Part shown: positions 1-9,604 of the stretch, in pieces
Layout: every line of letters begins with the position of its first letter
How positions within the stretch are numbered: the first letter of the stretch is position 1
From: CAZJWR01 sp964549765
Lineage (GTDB): Bacteria; Zixibacteria; MSB-5A5; GN15; JAAZOE01
NCBI GenBank assembly: GCA_964549765.1
Contig: CAZJWR010000018.1
Location: 1-61,102 of the forward strand
Reading direction: 5' to 3'
Length of the DNA: 61,102 nucleotides
Notes under the pieces: generated by a model
Told to the model about the DNA's origin: nothing
Database searches by the model: none
Seen by the model: only the letters and a program-made list of their open reading frames with translations
Made by a program: the position numbers and the translations under genes

Positions 1-3000
1 CTGGAACCGGTCGGTTTGGGCTGCCAACTGTATGATGTCCGCATCATGATCGACGACCCGGGCCTTTATGGTCTTCCGGCGGGCTTGAATTACGACGCCC
101 AGATCGAGATTCGTGAAGATGATGGCGGAGCACCTGGCGCCATAATCATCGACACGACTTGGTCCGCTGCGGATCTCGTGATATGGCCCGCCTTTATCAC
201 TTGGGATGTTGAGGATCATAATATCCTGTTCGATACACCGGTCTGGGTCGGTATCAAAACGCTAGCGCCCGATCCGTACGTTGTCGGCGCCCCGGACTTC
301 TTCCTCCAGGGTGACGACGACGGATGCGGCGGCAACAACGCCTACGTCTATTATGACGACGGCACTTGGGTTGACTACAGCGGCAGCAACTTCTGGATTG
401 ACGGCTTCACCTGCTGCATTCCGCCGCCGGAGCGGAATTGCGCTTTAAATCAGCCCGATCCTGATTGGCCGACCGCGGGGCACGATTTCCGTCGCAGCAG
501 CGCCTCTTTCAACTCCGTAGGCGACGCCAGGTGCAACCAGGCCCTGTCCTGGGCGTACTCCGATCCGACGGGTTGCGGTTACACCCGTCCGACCATCTAT
601 GATGGTATCGTCTTGACGGCCTTCAACGGCACGAGCGCCGGCGTCCTCCGCGCCTTCGATATCACTGACGGCACCATACTGTGGACCAAAACCGGTCTCG
701 GCGATGGTATCGGCGGTAGCTTCCGGAACACGATGACGGTGAAGGATGGTTACGTTTATTACGGCGGCGGCAGCGCCCGGTCTATGACCAAGGCCGACGT
801 CTATACCGGTGCGGTTCAATGGCAGCGCGGCCCCGTGACTGCCAATGCGTTCCCCACCGGGGCGAACACGATCTACACCACCACCCTTCTCCTTGATTGC
901 GGCGGCACCGAAGTCCTCTTCGTGCCTACTTCCGATGGTAGGGTGTTCGCGCTCGACGCCGCAACCGGTTTGGACTATACCGGTTGGGCGGTGAACCCGA
1001 TCACTCTCGACGGCAACCCGTCCGTGACGTTGTCGTCTAACGGTGTGGATGTCATCTATATTGGCACCGACGGCCTTAACGCTACCGGCAACGGTACGGT
1101 ATATGCCATCGACGCCTGCACCGGTGTCATCAACTGGTCCATCGGTGAGGCCGACCTGTCCGGCGCGGACATTACCGGCGTGGTCAGTGGTGATCCTCAA
1201 GAGGAATTCTACGGCCCGCTTGGCGTGGACGAAGACGGTTCGATTTATGCCGTGACCGGTTGCTGGGGTGACGATAACAGCACCACCCCTTCGGGTGTCG
1301 CGTATCGCTTCAGCGCCGCTGGCACCGTTACCTGGGCCAAGGGCATTCGTTTGGCTTACTTTGACGGTCCCGTGATCGACGCCAACAATGTTTACTTCAC
1401 GACTCTTCGTTACTGGACCTCCGAGAACAACGTAACGTCGTGCTTGAAGAAAACCAACGGCTCCAAGATCTGGGATTCCGATCCGTTCTTCAATGGGTCA
1501 AACTACATTGAAGGCGCGCTCTCCTGCGAGCCTCTCGCTCCCGATAAACTGTTTGTCGGCAACCGTAATCGCCAGTACCTGGTGATCAACACCGACGACG
1601 GTACCATCGAGTTCGAGTATAACTACGCGGGTGGCGCCAGCCCGAACGGGTGCGGTGTTGCCATCGACCCGACTCACGTGGTCATGAACAACGTCAACGG
1701 TGATCTGTTCTGCCTGACCAACCAAGAAGATCGTCCCCGTCTGCGTCTCTTGAAGTTTGACGAGTTGCAGGCGGTACCGTTCTTCTCACCGGCCAGCTAT
1801 ATTGTCACCTTTGACGACGTGTTCATGAACAATGGCTGCGTCAATCTGACCGGTAATCTGACCGCCGACGAAACCGCCCCGGCAGCGTACGCCTGGTCGG
1901 TTGATCCGGAACGGATTTCCCGGATGTCGACGTTGGCCAATAGCATGGTTAACAACACCTATGTGTCCATGGCCAAGCACTTGGTTAAGGCTCAGAAGGT
2001 TCCCGAATCGGAACTGAATCCCGATTTCACCACCTCGGCGTATGCCAAGGACAGCTACAGCAAGACGGCTGCCTACGGTCCGCCGGCGTGGTTGAACGCG
2101 ATCGCGGTGCCGAGCTTCGATTTGGCTCCGGGTGAAGCGTTCAGCGTCACTTACGACGTGAACGGTCCGCTGGTGACTCGTGGACCGCATCGGGCCTACG
2201 TTTCGATCAACAGCAACGATGACTACTTCCTGAACTCGACCGACGCCCCGGCGGTGCAGCTGGGTGTGTTGGGCGGTTGCTTGCAGACCGACGACGCCAT
2301 CGCCTTTGGTGTCGGTGAAGCCAACCTGGCGCCGGTGTTCAACACCGGTGAGTTGGGCAACCAGAACGGTGCAGCGGAGTGGACGTTTGACGGCGAGAAT
2401 AATCGCTACTGGCAGGGCGGTCTGTTCTTTGCGGCCGAGGGTGAGGATGGTCACCGCTTGGCGTGGACGACCGACAGCTGGCACGGCAGTGATCCGCCCG
2501 ATTTCTGGAACTCGTTGCTGCCGGATGTGAACTGCTTCGGTATCTGCGAGCCGTATATTACGCCGAGCCCGGTCGTGTTGGGCGCGATTTCGCATGACGG
2601 CGGTCATAGCTACGACGATGTCGAGGGCTACGCCACCGCGGCTGCCTACATCGACTCGGTGGTCAACTTCGACTGCTACGGCACCGGTTGGGATTGGAGC
2701 AACGTGGAATGTCCGTATGACAACGCCCTGACCATCGGCTTGCGGGTGCGGGAGCTCATGTACGCCGCCATCGATGAGCCGGCCCTGGCCAACGTGGTGA
2801 TTTTCCGTCAAGACGTGACCAACCGGAACGCCTCACCGATCGTCAATGTCGGTATCGGCGTCTTCAACGACTTCGACCTGGATGCCTCCGCGAACGGGTA
2901 CGACCTGTTCCGTTTCGATGGCAACTACTCGATTTCGTGGGGTTCTCCATCAGCGGCTGGCTACTTCGACCCCGGAGTGGTCTATGGTGACGGCAAGATC

Positions 3001-3561
3001 CCGATGGACGTCGACCCGATGCTGGGTGCGACCACTATCGACGCCAACCAGGCGATGTGGGAAGCCAGCAACGTCTTCCTCGACTCCATTTACTATTACC
3101 TGAGCACGGTGCGCGGCCAGACGGCGCAGGCGGGGATCGATATGACCTTCCCGTCCACGACGGAATCCGATGACCGTGACCAGTGGGCCGGGTACGTCTT
3201 CCGGAACTTCGCTGCCAGCGAGACGTATTCCTTCGGCACCTACATGTTCGGGTATGCAAGTGCCAACGTGACTGACGACGCCTTCTTCCAGAATCTGGCG
3301 AAGACGGTCAATCAGTTTGCCGGCTTCAACCGCGGCGATATCAACAACGACGGCACCATCAACCTGGCCGACGTGGTTGCGCTGTGGAACATGGTCAATG
3401 CCAGCGGTCCCGGACCGCTCTTCCAGCATTTGGCTGACGTAGATGCCTCCGGCGGCGCTCCTGATAACGCCGACGTGCTTTACCTGGCCAATTACTACTT
3501 CGGCGTTGGTCCGGCTCCTGTTGGAGACTGGGTACTGCCAGACATCTGTCCCGCCCCGTAA
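1..3561 (+). CDS. Secreted PQQ-type beta-propeller protein with C-terminal dockerin repeats (5' partial)
   Basis: The reading frame is open from base 1, so the true start and any signal peptide lie upstream. The first ~140 residues resemble a beta-sandwich. Residues ~145-570 contain repeated PQQ/pyrrolo-quinoline-type propeller blades (DWPTAGHDFRRSS, GRVFALDAATG, GTVYAIDACTG). The middle has Ig-like and Asp/Gly-rich extracellular segments. The last ~65 residues carry two dockerin-type calcium loops (GDINNDGTINLADVV and ADVDASGGAPDNADVL). Dockerins pair with cohesins or act as calcium-stabilised anchors, so an extracellular or surface protein is inferred. A strong terminator follows at once. 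The propeller may bind polysaccharide or be purely structural; no catalytic residues are recognisable. Confidence 0.85.
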   Translation: MEPVGLGCQLYDVRIMIDDPGLYGLPAGLNYDAQIEIREDDGGAPGAIIIDTTWSAADLVIWPAFITWDVEDHNILFDTPVWVGIKTLAPDPYVVGAPDFFLQGDDDGCGGNNAYVYYDDGTWVDYSGSNFWIDGFTCCIPPPERNCALNQPDPDWPTAGHDFRRSSASFNSVGDARCNQALSWAYSDPTGCGYTRPTIYDGIVLTAFNGTSAGVLRAFDITDGTILWTKTGLGDGIGGSFRNTMTVKDGYVYYGGGSARSMTKADVYTGAVQWQRGPVTANAFPTGANTIYTTTLLLDCGGTEVLFVPTSDGRVFALDAATGLDYTGWAVNPITLDGNPSVTLSSNGVDVIYIGTDGLNATGNGTVYAIDACTGVINWSIGEADLSGADITGVVSGDPQEEFYGPLGVDEDGSIYAVTGCWGDDNSTTPSGVAYRFSAAGTVTWAKGIRLAYFDGPVIDANNVYFTTLRYWTSENNVTSCLKKTNGSKIWDSDPFFNGSNYIEGALSCEPLAPDKLFVGNRNRQYLVINTDDGTIEFEYNYAGGASPNGCGVAIDPTHVVMNNVNGDLFCLTNQEDRPRLRLLKFDELQAVPFFSPASYIVTFDDVFMNNGCVNLTGNLTADETAPAAYAWSVDPERISRMSTLANSMVNNTYVSMAKHLVKAQKVPESELNPDFTTSAYAKDSYSKTAAYGPPAWLNAIAVPSFDLAPGEAFSVTYDVNGPLVTRGPHRAYVSINSNDDYFLNSTDAPAVQLGVLGGCLQTDDAIAFGVGEANLAPVFNTGELGNQNGAAEWTFDGENNRYWQGGLFFAAEGEDGHRLAWTTDSWHGSDPPDFWNSLLPDVNCFGICEPYITPSPVVLGAISHDGGHSYDDVEGYATAAAYIDSVVNFDCYGTGWDWSNVECPYDNALTIGLRVRELMYAAIDEPALANVVIFRQDVTNRNASPIVNVGIGVFNDFDLDASANGYDLFRFDGNYSISWGSPSAAGYFDPGVVYGDGKIPMDVDPMLGATTIDANQAMWEASNVFLDSIYYYLSTVRGQTAQAGIDMTFPSTTESDDRDQWAGYVFRNFAASETYSFGTYMFGYASANVTDDAFFQNLAKTVNQFAGFNRGDINNDGTINLADVVALWNMVNASGPGPLFQHLADVDASGGAPDNADVLYLANYYFGVGPAPVGDWVLPDICPAP

Positions 3562-3584
3562 GACGGTACAGACATAAATCTGAC

Positions 3585-3620
3585 AAAAGGAAGCAAGGTT
3601 TTCCCTTGCTTCCTTTTTTT
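3585..3620 (+). terminator. Rho-independent terminator of the dockerin protein gene
   Basis: A perfect 10-bp GC-containing stem (GGAAGCAAGG / CCTTGCTTCC), extended by A-T pairs, is followed by a run of seven T. It starts 23 bases after the stop codon. Confidence 0.9.
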
Positions 3621-3684
3621 ATGTCCGTATTTTCGGGGGGTACCGCGCCCCGCCGGCATATGCTGCGAGCGGAACTATAATGAT

Positions 3685-4752
3685 ATGGACAACGAATTCG
3701 ACACAGACCTCTTTGCCACCTCCGTTTTCGGCATCGTAAACGATTATTTCGATATCCGCATCTACCGGCCCACCGAGGCCGGGGTCGTCTTTCTGGCCAA
3801 CCCCCTGCTCCATAAGCGGGGCTGGAAGAAAGAAATGCGCGGCCGTCTGGCCGCCGTCAAAGCCCGGGCCCGTGTCGAGCGCGAGAAGGAAGGCTACCGG
3901 ATCATAGTGACTTCCCTGCCCCGGAAAATCGGCCGTCCTCCCCTGCTGAACTCGATGCTTTTCGTCGTTACGTTTTTCACGGTACTGGCGGCGGCCGCAT
4001 ATCGCGAAGTCGGCGATACCCTGTTGTCAAACCCGAAATTGCTGGCGACGGGGCTGCCCTTCACCCTCACCCTTGTGACCATTCTGGTCGTTCACGAAAT
4101 GGGGCATTTCTGGGCCGGCTATCGCCGCCGGGTGGTGATGAGCTATCCTTTCTTCATTCCCGCGCCGACGTTTCTGGGAACGTTCGGCGCCGTCATCCGG
4201 ACCCGCAGCCCCATCCGCAACCGCAACGATCTCATCATGGTCGGCGCCTCCGGCCCGCTTCTGGGAGCCATCCCGGCCGTCATCGCCATCGCCGTCGGAT
4301 ATGCCGTCTCGCAGATGGCGCCGTCGTCCCCCCGGACGATCTTGTTCGGCAATTCCCTGCTGACATGGCTGTTTCAGCAGGTCTTTTTCGGAAACGTTCC
4401 GGCAGGGATGATGATACGCTATTCGCCCATCGCTCTGGCGGGAAAGGTCGGATTGCTGGTGACCATGCTCAACCTGCTGCCGCTGGGACAGCTCGACGGC
4501 GGCCATGTCATCTACGGCCTGTTTCGCCGAAAACAGCATTATCTGGCGGCCGTCTTCATGGTCTTTCTGGTAGGGCTCGGGTTCTATTGGGCCGGGTGGT
4601 GGATATGGCTGGGACTCGCTTTTCTCATGCGCCCGTTTCACCCATCCTTGATCGATGAAAGCCTTGTCCCCGACGGCAGGCATAAAAAAATCGGCTGGAT
4701 CGCCGTTGTTCTATTCATCGTGACGTTCGCCCCCCGGCCGATTTATCTGTGA
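3685..4752 (+). CDS. Peptidase M50 / site-2-protease family intramembrane metalloprotease
   Basis: A 355-residue membrane protein. The zinc-binding HEMGH is at residues 137-141 in a transmembrane segment, and the second metal motif NLLPLGQLDGGH is at about 263-274. Between them is the family's conserved FIPAP..LGTFGAVI and the GASGPLLG loop. About six hydrophobic segments follow a soluble N-terminal domain of ~90 residues. S2P-family enzymes cleave membrane-embedded substrates, often anti-sigma factors or signalling proteins; the substrate here is unknown. The layout resembles the EGY/group III type without a PDZ domain. Its 3' end overlaps the convergent response regulator gene by 10 bases. 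The ATG at 3685 has no strong ribosome site, so the exact start is moderately certain. Confidence 0.88.
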   Translation: MDNEFDTDLFATSVFGIVNDYFDIRIYRPTEAGVVFLANPLLHKRGWKKEMRGRLAAVKARARVEREKEGYRIIVTSLPRKIGRPPLLNSMLFVVTFFTVLAAAAYREVGDTLLSNPKLLATGLPFTLTLVTILVVHEMGHFWAGYRRRVVMSYPFFIPAPTFLGTFGAVIRTRSPIRNRNDLIMVGASGPLLGAIPAVIAIAVGYAVSQMAPSSPRTILFGNSLLTWLFQQVFFGNVPAGMMIRYSPIALAGKVGLLVTMLNLLPLGQLDGGHVIYGLFRRKQHYLAAVFMVFLVGLGFYWAGWWIWLGLAFLMRPFHPSLIDESLVPDGRHKKIGWIAVVLFIVTFAPRPIYL

Positions 4753-6236
4753 CTCGGCGCCGATTCCGTTTCGGTGTCGTATATCTCCAGCTTGTCGATC
4801 AGACCTTCCTTCCAGACTTCCACCAAAACATCGACGATCGCCGGATCAAACTGCCGTCCACTGTAAAGCTGCAATTCCGCGACCGCCTTTTCCGGGCTGG
4901 CTCCCTGCCGGTATGGTCGATTGGAGACGATGGCGTCATAGGTGTCGACCACGGCCAGCAGCCGTCCCTCGATCGGGATGTCTTCACCGGACAGACCCCG
5001 GGGATAGCCGGCCCCGTCGAATCGTTCATGATGGTAGAGGACATAAGGAATGGCCGGTTTGAGATAGTCAATTCCCTCGAGAATTCTGGCCCCCAATTCG
5101 GGATGAAATTCCATCTTCCGGCGCTCTTCGTCGGTCAGGTAATGGGGTTTATTGAGGATGGCATCGGGGACGCCGATTTTACCGATATCGTGCAGCGTGC
5201 ATCCCATCTTCAATTCGGCCCGCTGTTTGTCCGACCAGCCCAACCGTTCGGCGATAAGATCGGCCAGGACGGTCACCCGTTCGGTATGGCCGCGGGTATA
5301 CTGGTCGCGGGCCTCAATAGCGTTGGCCAGAGCCTTGATCGATTCCAGATAGGATGACTGCAAATCTTCATAGAGGCGGCTGTTTTCGATCTTGGCGGCG
5401 ATTTTGGAGGCGATAATCGACAGGAGATGCAGCTGTCCCCGCCGCAGCGGAGTGAAATGATTATCCTGGACGACATTCAGCAGCCCGATAGCCTTGCCGC
5501 GCGACATGAGCGGATGGGCCGCCAGGGAGCGGATGATGGGCTGTTTTCCCTTGATCTTCCTGACCGCCAGTTGCGAAACCTGATCCTGAAGACTGTCGCC
5601 GCAAATTCGGTGTTTTCCCAGAAGAAAATCGGCCGTCTCGGCGTCCGCCGGCTCTCCCCGGATGACGTACGGCACCCCATCGCCCGTTGACGGCTCCCGG
5701 ACAAGGATGGAAACGGCGCCGGTGCCGATGATCGAGATCGCCGTCTCGGCGGCCATATCGAGGACATCCTCGAGGCGGGTCGCCGCTCCCATCGCCTCGG
5801 ACAATCGATACAGCCCCAGTTGTTCTTTCAGTTGCAGGTTCTCACGCGCTAGATCCTGGTGCTGGACGCCCCGTTTGACGGCATTCTTGAGCGTTTCCAA
5901 TTTGAACGGCTTAACCAGATAATCGTAGGCGCCTTTTTTGAGCACGGAAATGGCGTTGTTGACCGTTGGAAAGGCGGTCATCAGTATGACGATGCAATCG
6001 GGGTGGCAGTTCAGAGCCCGCTCGAGCACCTGAACGCCGGAATAGTCGCCCATCACGAGGTCGGTCAGAACCAGGTCGACCCGGTTGTTTTCGATGTGAA
6101 TCAACGCCTGCTGCGGGTCGGAAAACGACACCACGTGATAGTCCCGGAAGACGGACAGCGCTTCGGCGACTATGTTGCAGATGTACGATTCATCATCGAC
6201 GACAAGAAGTTCATATGTCAGTTCGTGTTCTGTCAT
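4743..6236 (-). CDS. Response regulator: REC - GAF - HD-GYP (putative c-di-GMP phosphodiesterase)
   Basis: 497 residues. The N-terminal receiver domain (about 8-125) has acidic residues VDDE, the phospho-acceptor Asp59 in VLTDLVMG and the Lys of YLVKPF. A GAF domain follows (~145-285). The C-terminal HD-GYP domain (~295-480) has RGHTERV, LHDIGKIGVPD and HHERFDGAGYPRG, which include the full metal-ligand and GYP signatures. Such proteins hydrolyse c-di-GMP in response to phosphorylation. No histidine kinase gene is adjacent. It lies 115 bases downstream of lipA on the same strand, so it could be co-transcribed, but nothing functional links the two. It probably acts in the cytoplasm on motility, biofilm or envelope output. 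Confidence 0.93.
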   Translation of the reverse strand: MTEHELTYELLVVDDESYICNIVAEALSVFRDYHVVSFSDPQQALIHIENNRVDLVLTDLVMGDYSGVQVLERALNCHPDCIVILMTAFPTVNNAISVLKKGAYDYLVKPFKLETLKNAVKRGVQHQDLARENLQLKEQLGLYRLSEAMGAATRLEDVLDMAAETAISIIGTGAVSILVREPSTGDGVPYVIRGEPADAETADFLLGKHRICGDSLQDQVSQLAVRKIKGKQPIIRSLAAHPLMSRGKAIGLLNVVQDNHFTPLRRGQLHLLSIIASKIAAKIENSRLYEDLQSSYLESIKALANAIEARDQYTRGHTERVTVLADLIAERLGWSDKQRAELKMGCTLHDIGKIGVPDAILNKPHYLTDEERRKMEFHPELGARILEGIDYLKPAIPYVLYHHERFDGAGYPRGLSGEDIPIEGRLLAVVDTYDAIVSNRPYRQGASPEKAVAELQLYSGRQFDPAIVDVLVEVWKEGLIDKLEIYDTETESAPSHR

Positions 6237-6351
6237 GTATAAATACGGTCTTTATCCATAAGTCGGAAAAACAGGGGATTTATTTAAAGCCGGTTGATGT
6301 TATGCGCGAAAAATACACAGAATGAGAATCCGGGAACGATCGCGGATTCGT

Positions 6352-7236
6352 TCAGGATATCGCCTCGCCGGCCTTGTAGGACGACCGAACCAGCGGCGCC
6401 GAAACGACTACGGGAATGCCCCGATTTTCAGCCGCCGCCTTGAGATCGGCGAACTCTTCGGGGCTGTAATAGCGGATAATCGGATGGTGATTTTTGCTTG
6501 GGGCCAGATATTGGCCGATGGTCAAAATTTCAACGCCGATTTCGGCCAGATCGGCGAAGACCTGTTCCAGTTCAGCGGGGCTTTCGCCCAGCCCGACCAT
6601 AAGACCCGATTTTACCCGGATGCTGTCGTAATTCCTGGCGGCGTATTCGAGGACATCCAGAGACCGGCGATAATCGGCTTTGGGTCTGACCGTGGGATAC
6701 AGGCGGGGGACGGTTTCGACGTTATGGTTGAACACAGTCGGTTCGCTGGATAAAACCAGATCGAGAAGTTCCGTCCGGGCGTGAAAATCCGGCGTCAGAA
6801 GTTCGATGGTAGCCTTCGGCAGAGCTTTTCGAATTTCGACTACGGTCTCCCGAAATTGACCGGCTCCTTCGTCGGGTAGATCATCGCGGGTAACCGAAGT
6901 CACGACGACATGATCCAATTCCAGCTCGGCGGCGACCAAAGCGACGTTTTTGGGCTCGTCCGGATCGACCGGGCCGGGCCTCCCCCCGGTAATATTGCAG
7001 AAACGACAATTGCGGCTGCAAATCGGCCCCATGAGCAGGAACGTCGCCGTTCCCGAATTGAAACATTCGCCCCGATTGGGACAATTGGCCTCCTCGCAGA
7101 CGGTATGCAACGTCAAATCCCGGAGGCGGCTCCGGATCTGCTGATACCTGTCGCCGCAGAAGGGCGATACTTTCAGCCATTGCGGGCGGCGGATTTTATC
7201 GCTCAAATTAGGTCCATCTCTCTTAACGTAAACCAT
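6352..7236 (-). CDS. lipA: Lipoyl synthase
   Basis: A radical SAM enzyme that inserts two sulfurs into protein-bound octanoyl groups to make lipoate. With the start at the ATG of MVYVKRDGP the protein has 294 residues, typical of LipA. The auxiliary [4Fe-4S] cysteines are C47, C52 and C58 (CEEANCPNRGEC). The radical SAM cluster is C73, C77 and C80 (CSRNCRFC). The conserved RSSY that ligates the auxiliary cluster is at 284-287. The frame extends 40 codons upstream, but that part is not LipA-like and runs into the region divergent to the next gene, so the shorter start is preferred. No lipB is visible nearby. Confidence 0.97.
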   Translation of the reverse strand: MVYVKRDGPNLSDKIRRPQWLKVSPFCGDRYQQIRSRLRDLTLHTVCEEANCPNRGECFNSGTATFLLMGPICSRNCRFCNITGGRPGPVDPDEPKNVALVAAELELDHVVVTSVTRDDLPDEGAGQFRETVVEIRKALPKATIELLTPDFHARTELLDLVLSSEPTVFNHNVETVPRLYPTVRPKADYRRSLDVLEYAARNYDSIRVKSGLMVGLGESPAELEQVFADLAEIGVEILTIGQYLAPSKNHHPIIRYYSPEEFADLKAAAENRGIPVVVSAPLVRSSYKAGEAIS

Positions 7237-7358
7237 CGTAATAATATACGCAGGAGCCGGTGATTTCCAATCAAATTCCGGCCCGTAAAGGAATATTTTA
7301 TTCTTTCGATAAGTATAGTAACGGCTGTTGCCGGCCGTTGAAACGGAGGAGTCCATCT

Positions 7359-9518
7359 ATGCAAGGCATATTGTCAAAGAAATCATTGGTGATTTTTCTG
7401 GTTCTCCTATTCGCGGCCGGAACCGCCGCCTTCGGCAAAGCCACGCCGAAGGTTGTCAGATTATCCGATATCAACCCGGTCACTATCAACGCGGGCGCAA
7501 CCGCCCCAATGTTGCGCGCGGGCGACACCTGCTCCGTATATCACGGAGGACCGCCCGCATATTATATCCTGAACTGGATCGTGGGCGGTGATCTATATAA
7601 GGCCTACCAGGATCCCGGCCTGACCTGTGATCGACCCTACCCCTTCACCATTGAAGCCGTTTCTTTGTACCTGATGTATCTCGCAACGGGCAGTATCTAT
7701 GTATCGTTCGACATCGAAGGTGTCGACACCACCGACCCGACCTGTCCCATGCCGGGTTCATTGCTGATGATCTCACCGCTGTATCAGGTGACGATGGACA
7801 ACGATTTTTATCTCATCCAGATCACGTTGGACACACCGGTCGTGGTCAACGGTCCCTATTTTGTGGGGCTGTATTTCGACAGCGCCGGCAACCCCGAGGC
7901 TTCCGGTCTTGTTACCGACACCATCCGCGTCCCCTGCGTCACCTTTAACGACTGGGGCGAGGGATACGTCGATCTCTATGACGTTGTTGATGACGCCGGC
8001 GACCCGGCCTTCCCGGGAAGGATGCTGCTGTATACCAGCGGCGTCACCGGCGGCTCGGGCGGTCCCGAGCCGGCTCCGGCGGCCCGATTCGTCAATCCCG
8101 TGGACGGACAATTTTTGGGGGATAGAATCGACCTCTGGGCCAACGATGCCGCCGGTTCGAGCATCATCGACCGGGCCCAATTCCAATATTTTAATTCCGG
8201 TGAATGGTACGACATCGGCTATGATGCCTCCGACGATCCCCAGTTGCGCGACGGCGTCGATCCGTCGGGGTTCGGCAACGGCCTGTCATATCTCTGGAAT
8301 ACGACCGGACTCTCGGAAAACGATTACGATCTGCGTGTTATCATCTCGGATACGCTCGGGCGCGCCGACACCGCCGGCGTGACCGACTACATCGATCCGA
8401 CGCCGCCCTTCCCCACCATCACTCAGCCCGCTTTCGCGCAAAATGTCTGCAACGGCGCCACCGTCAGCATCACCTGCCCCGATGAAGACATTGCTTATAT
8501 GTCGTTCGAGCGGAAAAGCATCCCCAAGGACTTTTCGCTTCCGATTCAGATTGTCAGCCAATACATCGGCGGCGATGCCAACGGCAACCCCGGCGACGGC
8601 AACCTGGTTTCCAACGGCGAATACGGCGACTACTGCTCCGGCCCGGCCGCCGCTGCAATGGCCGTCAAGCTCTGGGCCGGTCGCGGTTACCCGTACTTGA
8701 CCAATGAGGCCGGCGCCAACATGTCCGATACACTCGTAATGAAACGGCTGTTCGAGGCGATGAATATTCGCGAAAACCTCGGAGCATACGACGAGGAAAT
8801 GATCAGCGGCCTCAAGACCTATATCATTGCCCATTACGATCTGTTCGACCTTCCCATCGACCGTTCGCCCACCATGGCCGAGTTGTATAGCTGGATGGGC
8901 GATTACGGCTACGCCGTGATGGTCGGTATATCCGGCACGCCCGGTTTCTGGATGACCGCGGCCGGCTCGGTCGGTATGACCGACGCTTTCGGCCACGCCA
9001 CGATCAAAATGGCCGATCCGATTACGGCAACGATTGCCACCTATCCCATCAAGGAAGACGCCGGCAAGCTCTGGATATTCTATGATTCGGTCTGGCGCGA
9101 AATAAGCATTATCGTCGGCATGGTCGCCCGGAACTGGACGGTCACCCGGCTATCCATCGGCGGCGACGTTATCGGGACCGACGGCTGGGGGTTTGATTGG
9201 AACACGCAATCGCTTTCCGAGGATTCACTCTATTTCATGTATGCTTCGGTCAATGATGTGGCCGGTCATAAGGGATTCTCCTCGGTGCTGATTCAGAAAG
9301 ATTGCACTATAAACGGCATATCCGGCGACATCAATCACGACAGTCAGGTCAACGCCGCCGACGTCGTGTATATGACTTACTTTCTGTATCTGAACGGCCC
9401 GCCTCCGCCCGGAGGGTACGGCGTCGCCGACGTCAACTGCGACAATTCCGTCAATGTCGCCGATCTCATCTATCTCTTCAATTATCTGTACAACGGCGGC
9501 CCGGCGCCGTGCCCGTAG
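7359..9518 (+). CDS. Secreted dockerin protein with a C39-like (papain-fold) central domain
   Basis: 719 residues from the ATG that follows a good ribosome site (CGGAGGA). The frame is open upstream, but only this start gives a signal peptide (MQGILSKKSLVIFLVLLF...). Residues ~35-230 are a beta-sandwich and ~245-360 an Ig/cadherin-like segment. Residues ~400-590 resemble a peptidase C39-like fold: a Cys in DYCSGPAAAAM (Cys426), a His in FGHATIKMADP (His546) and a following Asp553, the expected Cys-His-Asp order. Catalytic activity is inferred, not certain. The C terminus (~653-719) has two dockerin repeats with GDINHDSQVN and ADVNCDNSVN. It probably acts outside the cell and binds a cohesin partner. 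Divergent from lipA; a terminator follows. Confidence 0.85.
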   Translation: MQGILSKKSLVIFLVLLFAAGTAAFGKATPKVVRLSDINPVTINAGATAPMLRAGDTCSVYHGGPPAYYILNWIVGGDLYKAYQDPGLTCDRPYPFTIEAVSLYLMYLATGSIYVSFDIEGVDTTDPTCPMPGSLLMISPLYQVTMDNDFYLIQITLDTPVVVNGPYFVGLYFDSAGNPEASGLVTDTIRVPCVTFNDWGEGYVDLYDVVDDAGDPAFPGRMLLYTSGVTGGSGGPEPAPAARFVNPVDGQFLGDRIDLWANDAAGSSIIDRAQFQYFNSGEWYDIGYDASDDPQLRDGVDPSGFGNGLSYLWNTTGLSENDYDLRVIISDTLGRADTAGVTDYIDPTPPFPTITQPAFAQNVCNGATVSITCPDEDIAYMSFERKSIPKDFSLPIQIVSQYIGGDANGNPGDGNLVSNGEYGDYCSGPAAAAMAVKLWAGRGYPYLTNEAGANMSDTLVMKRLFEAMNIRENLGAYDEEMISGLKTYIIAHYDLFDLPIDRSPTMAELYSWMGDYGYAVMVGISGTPGFWMTAAGSVGMTDAFGHATIKMADPITATIATYPIKEDAGKLWIFYDSVWREISIIVGMVARNWTVTRLSIGGDVIGTDGWGFDWNTQSLSEDSLYFMYASVNDVAGHKGFSSVLIQKDCTINGISGDINHDSQVNAADVVYMTYFLYLNGPPPPGGYGVADVNCDNSVNVADLIYLFNYLYNGGPAPCP

Positions 9519-9544
9519 GATCTTAACGGCGATCACAGACGATA

Positions 9545-9575
9545 AACCCCGCTGATTTCATCAGCGGGGTTTTTT
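9545..9575. terminator. Bidirectional-looking terminator between convergent genes
   Basis: The hairpin AACCCCGCTGAT / ATCAGCGGGGTT with a 3-base loop has a T run on the plus strand and an A-rich entry for the minus strand. It lies between the dockerin gene and the end of the capsid cassette. Confidence 0.85.
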
Positions 9576-9604
9576 GATGCAGGAAGTGGCCTCACCAAGG
9601 AGGA

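Noticed and set aside
1786..2811. Long open frame on the minus strand opposite the propeller protein
   Set aside because: It lies wholly within a well-supported gene, has no recognisable family and its Val/Gly/Arg/His-rich composition is typical of a shadow in GC-rich DNA.
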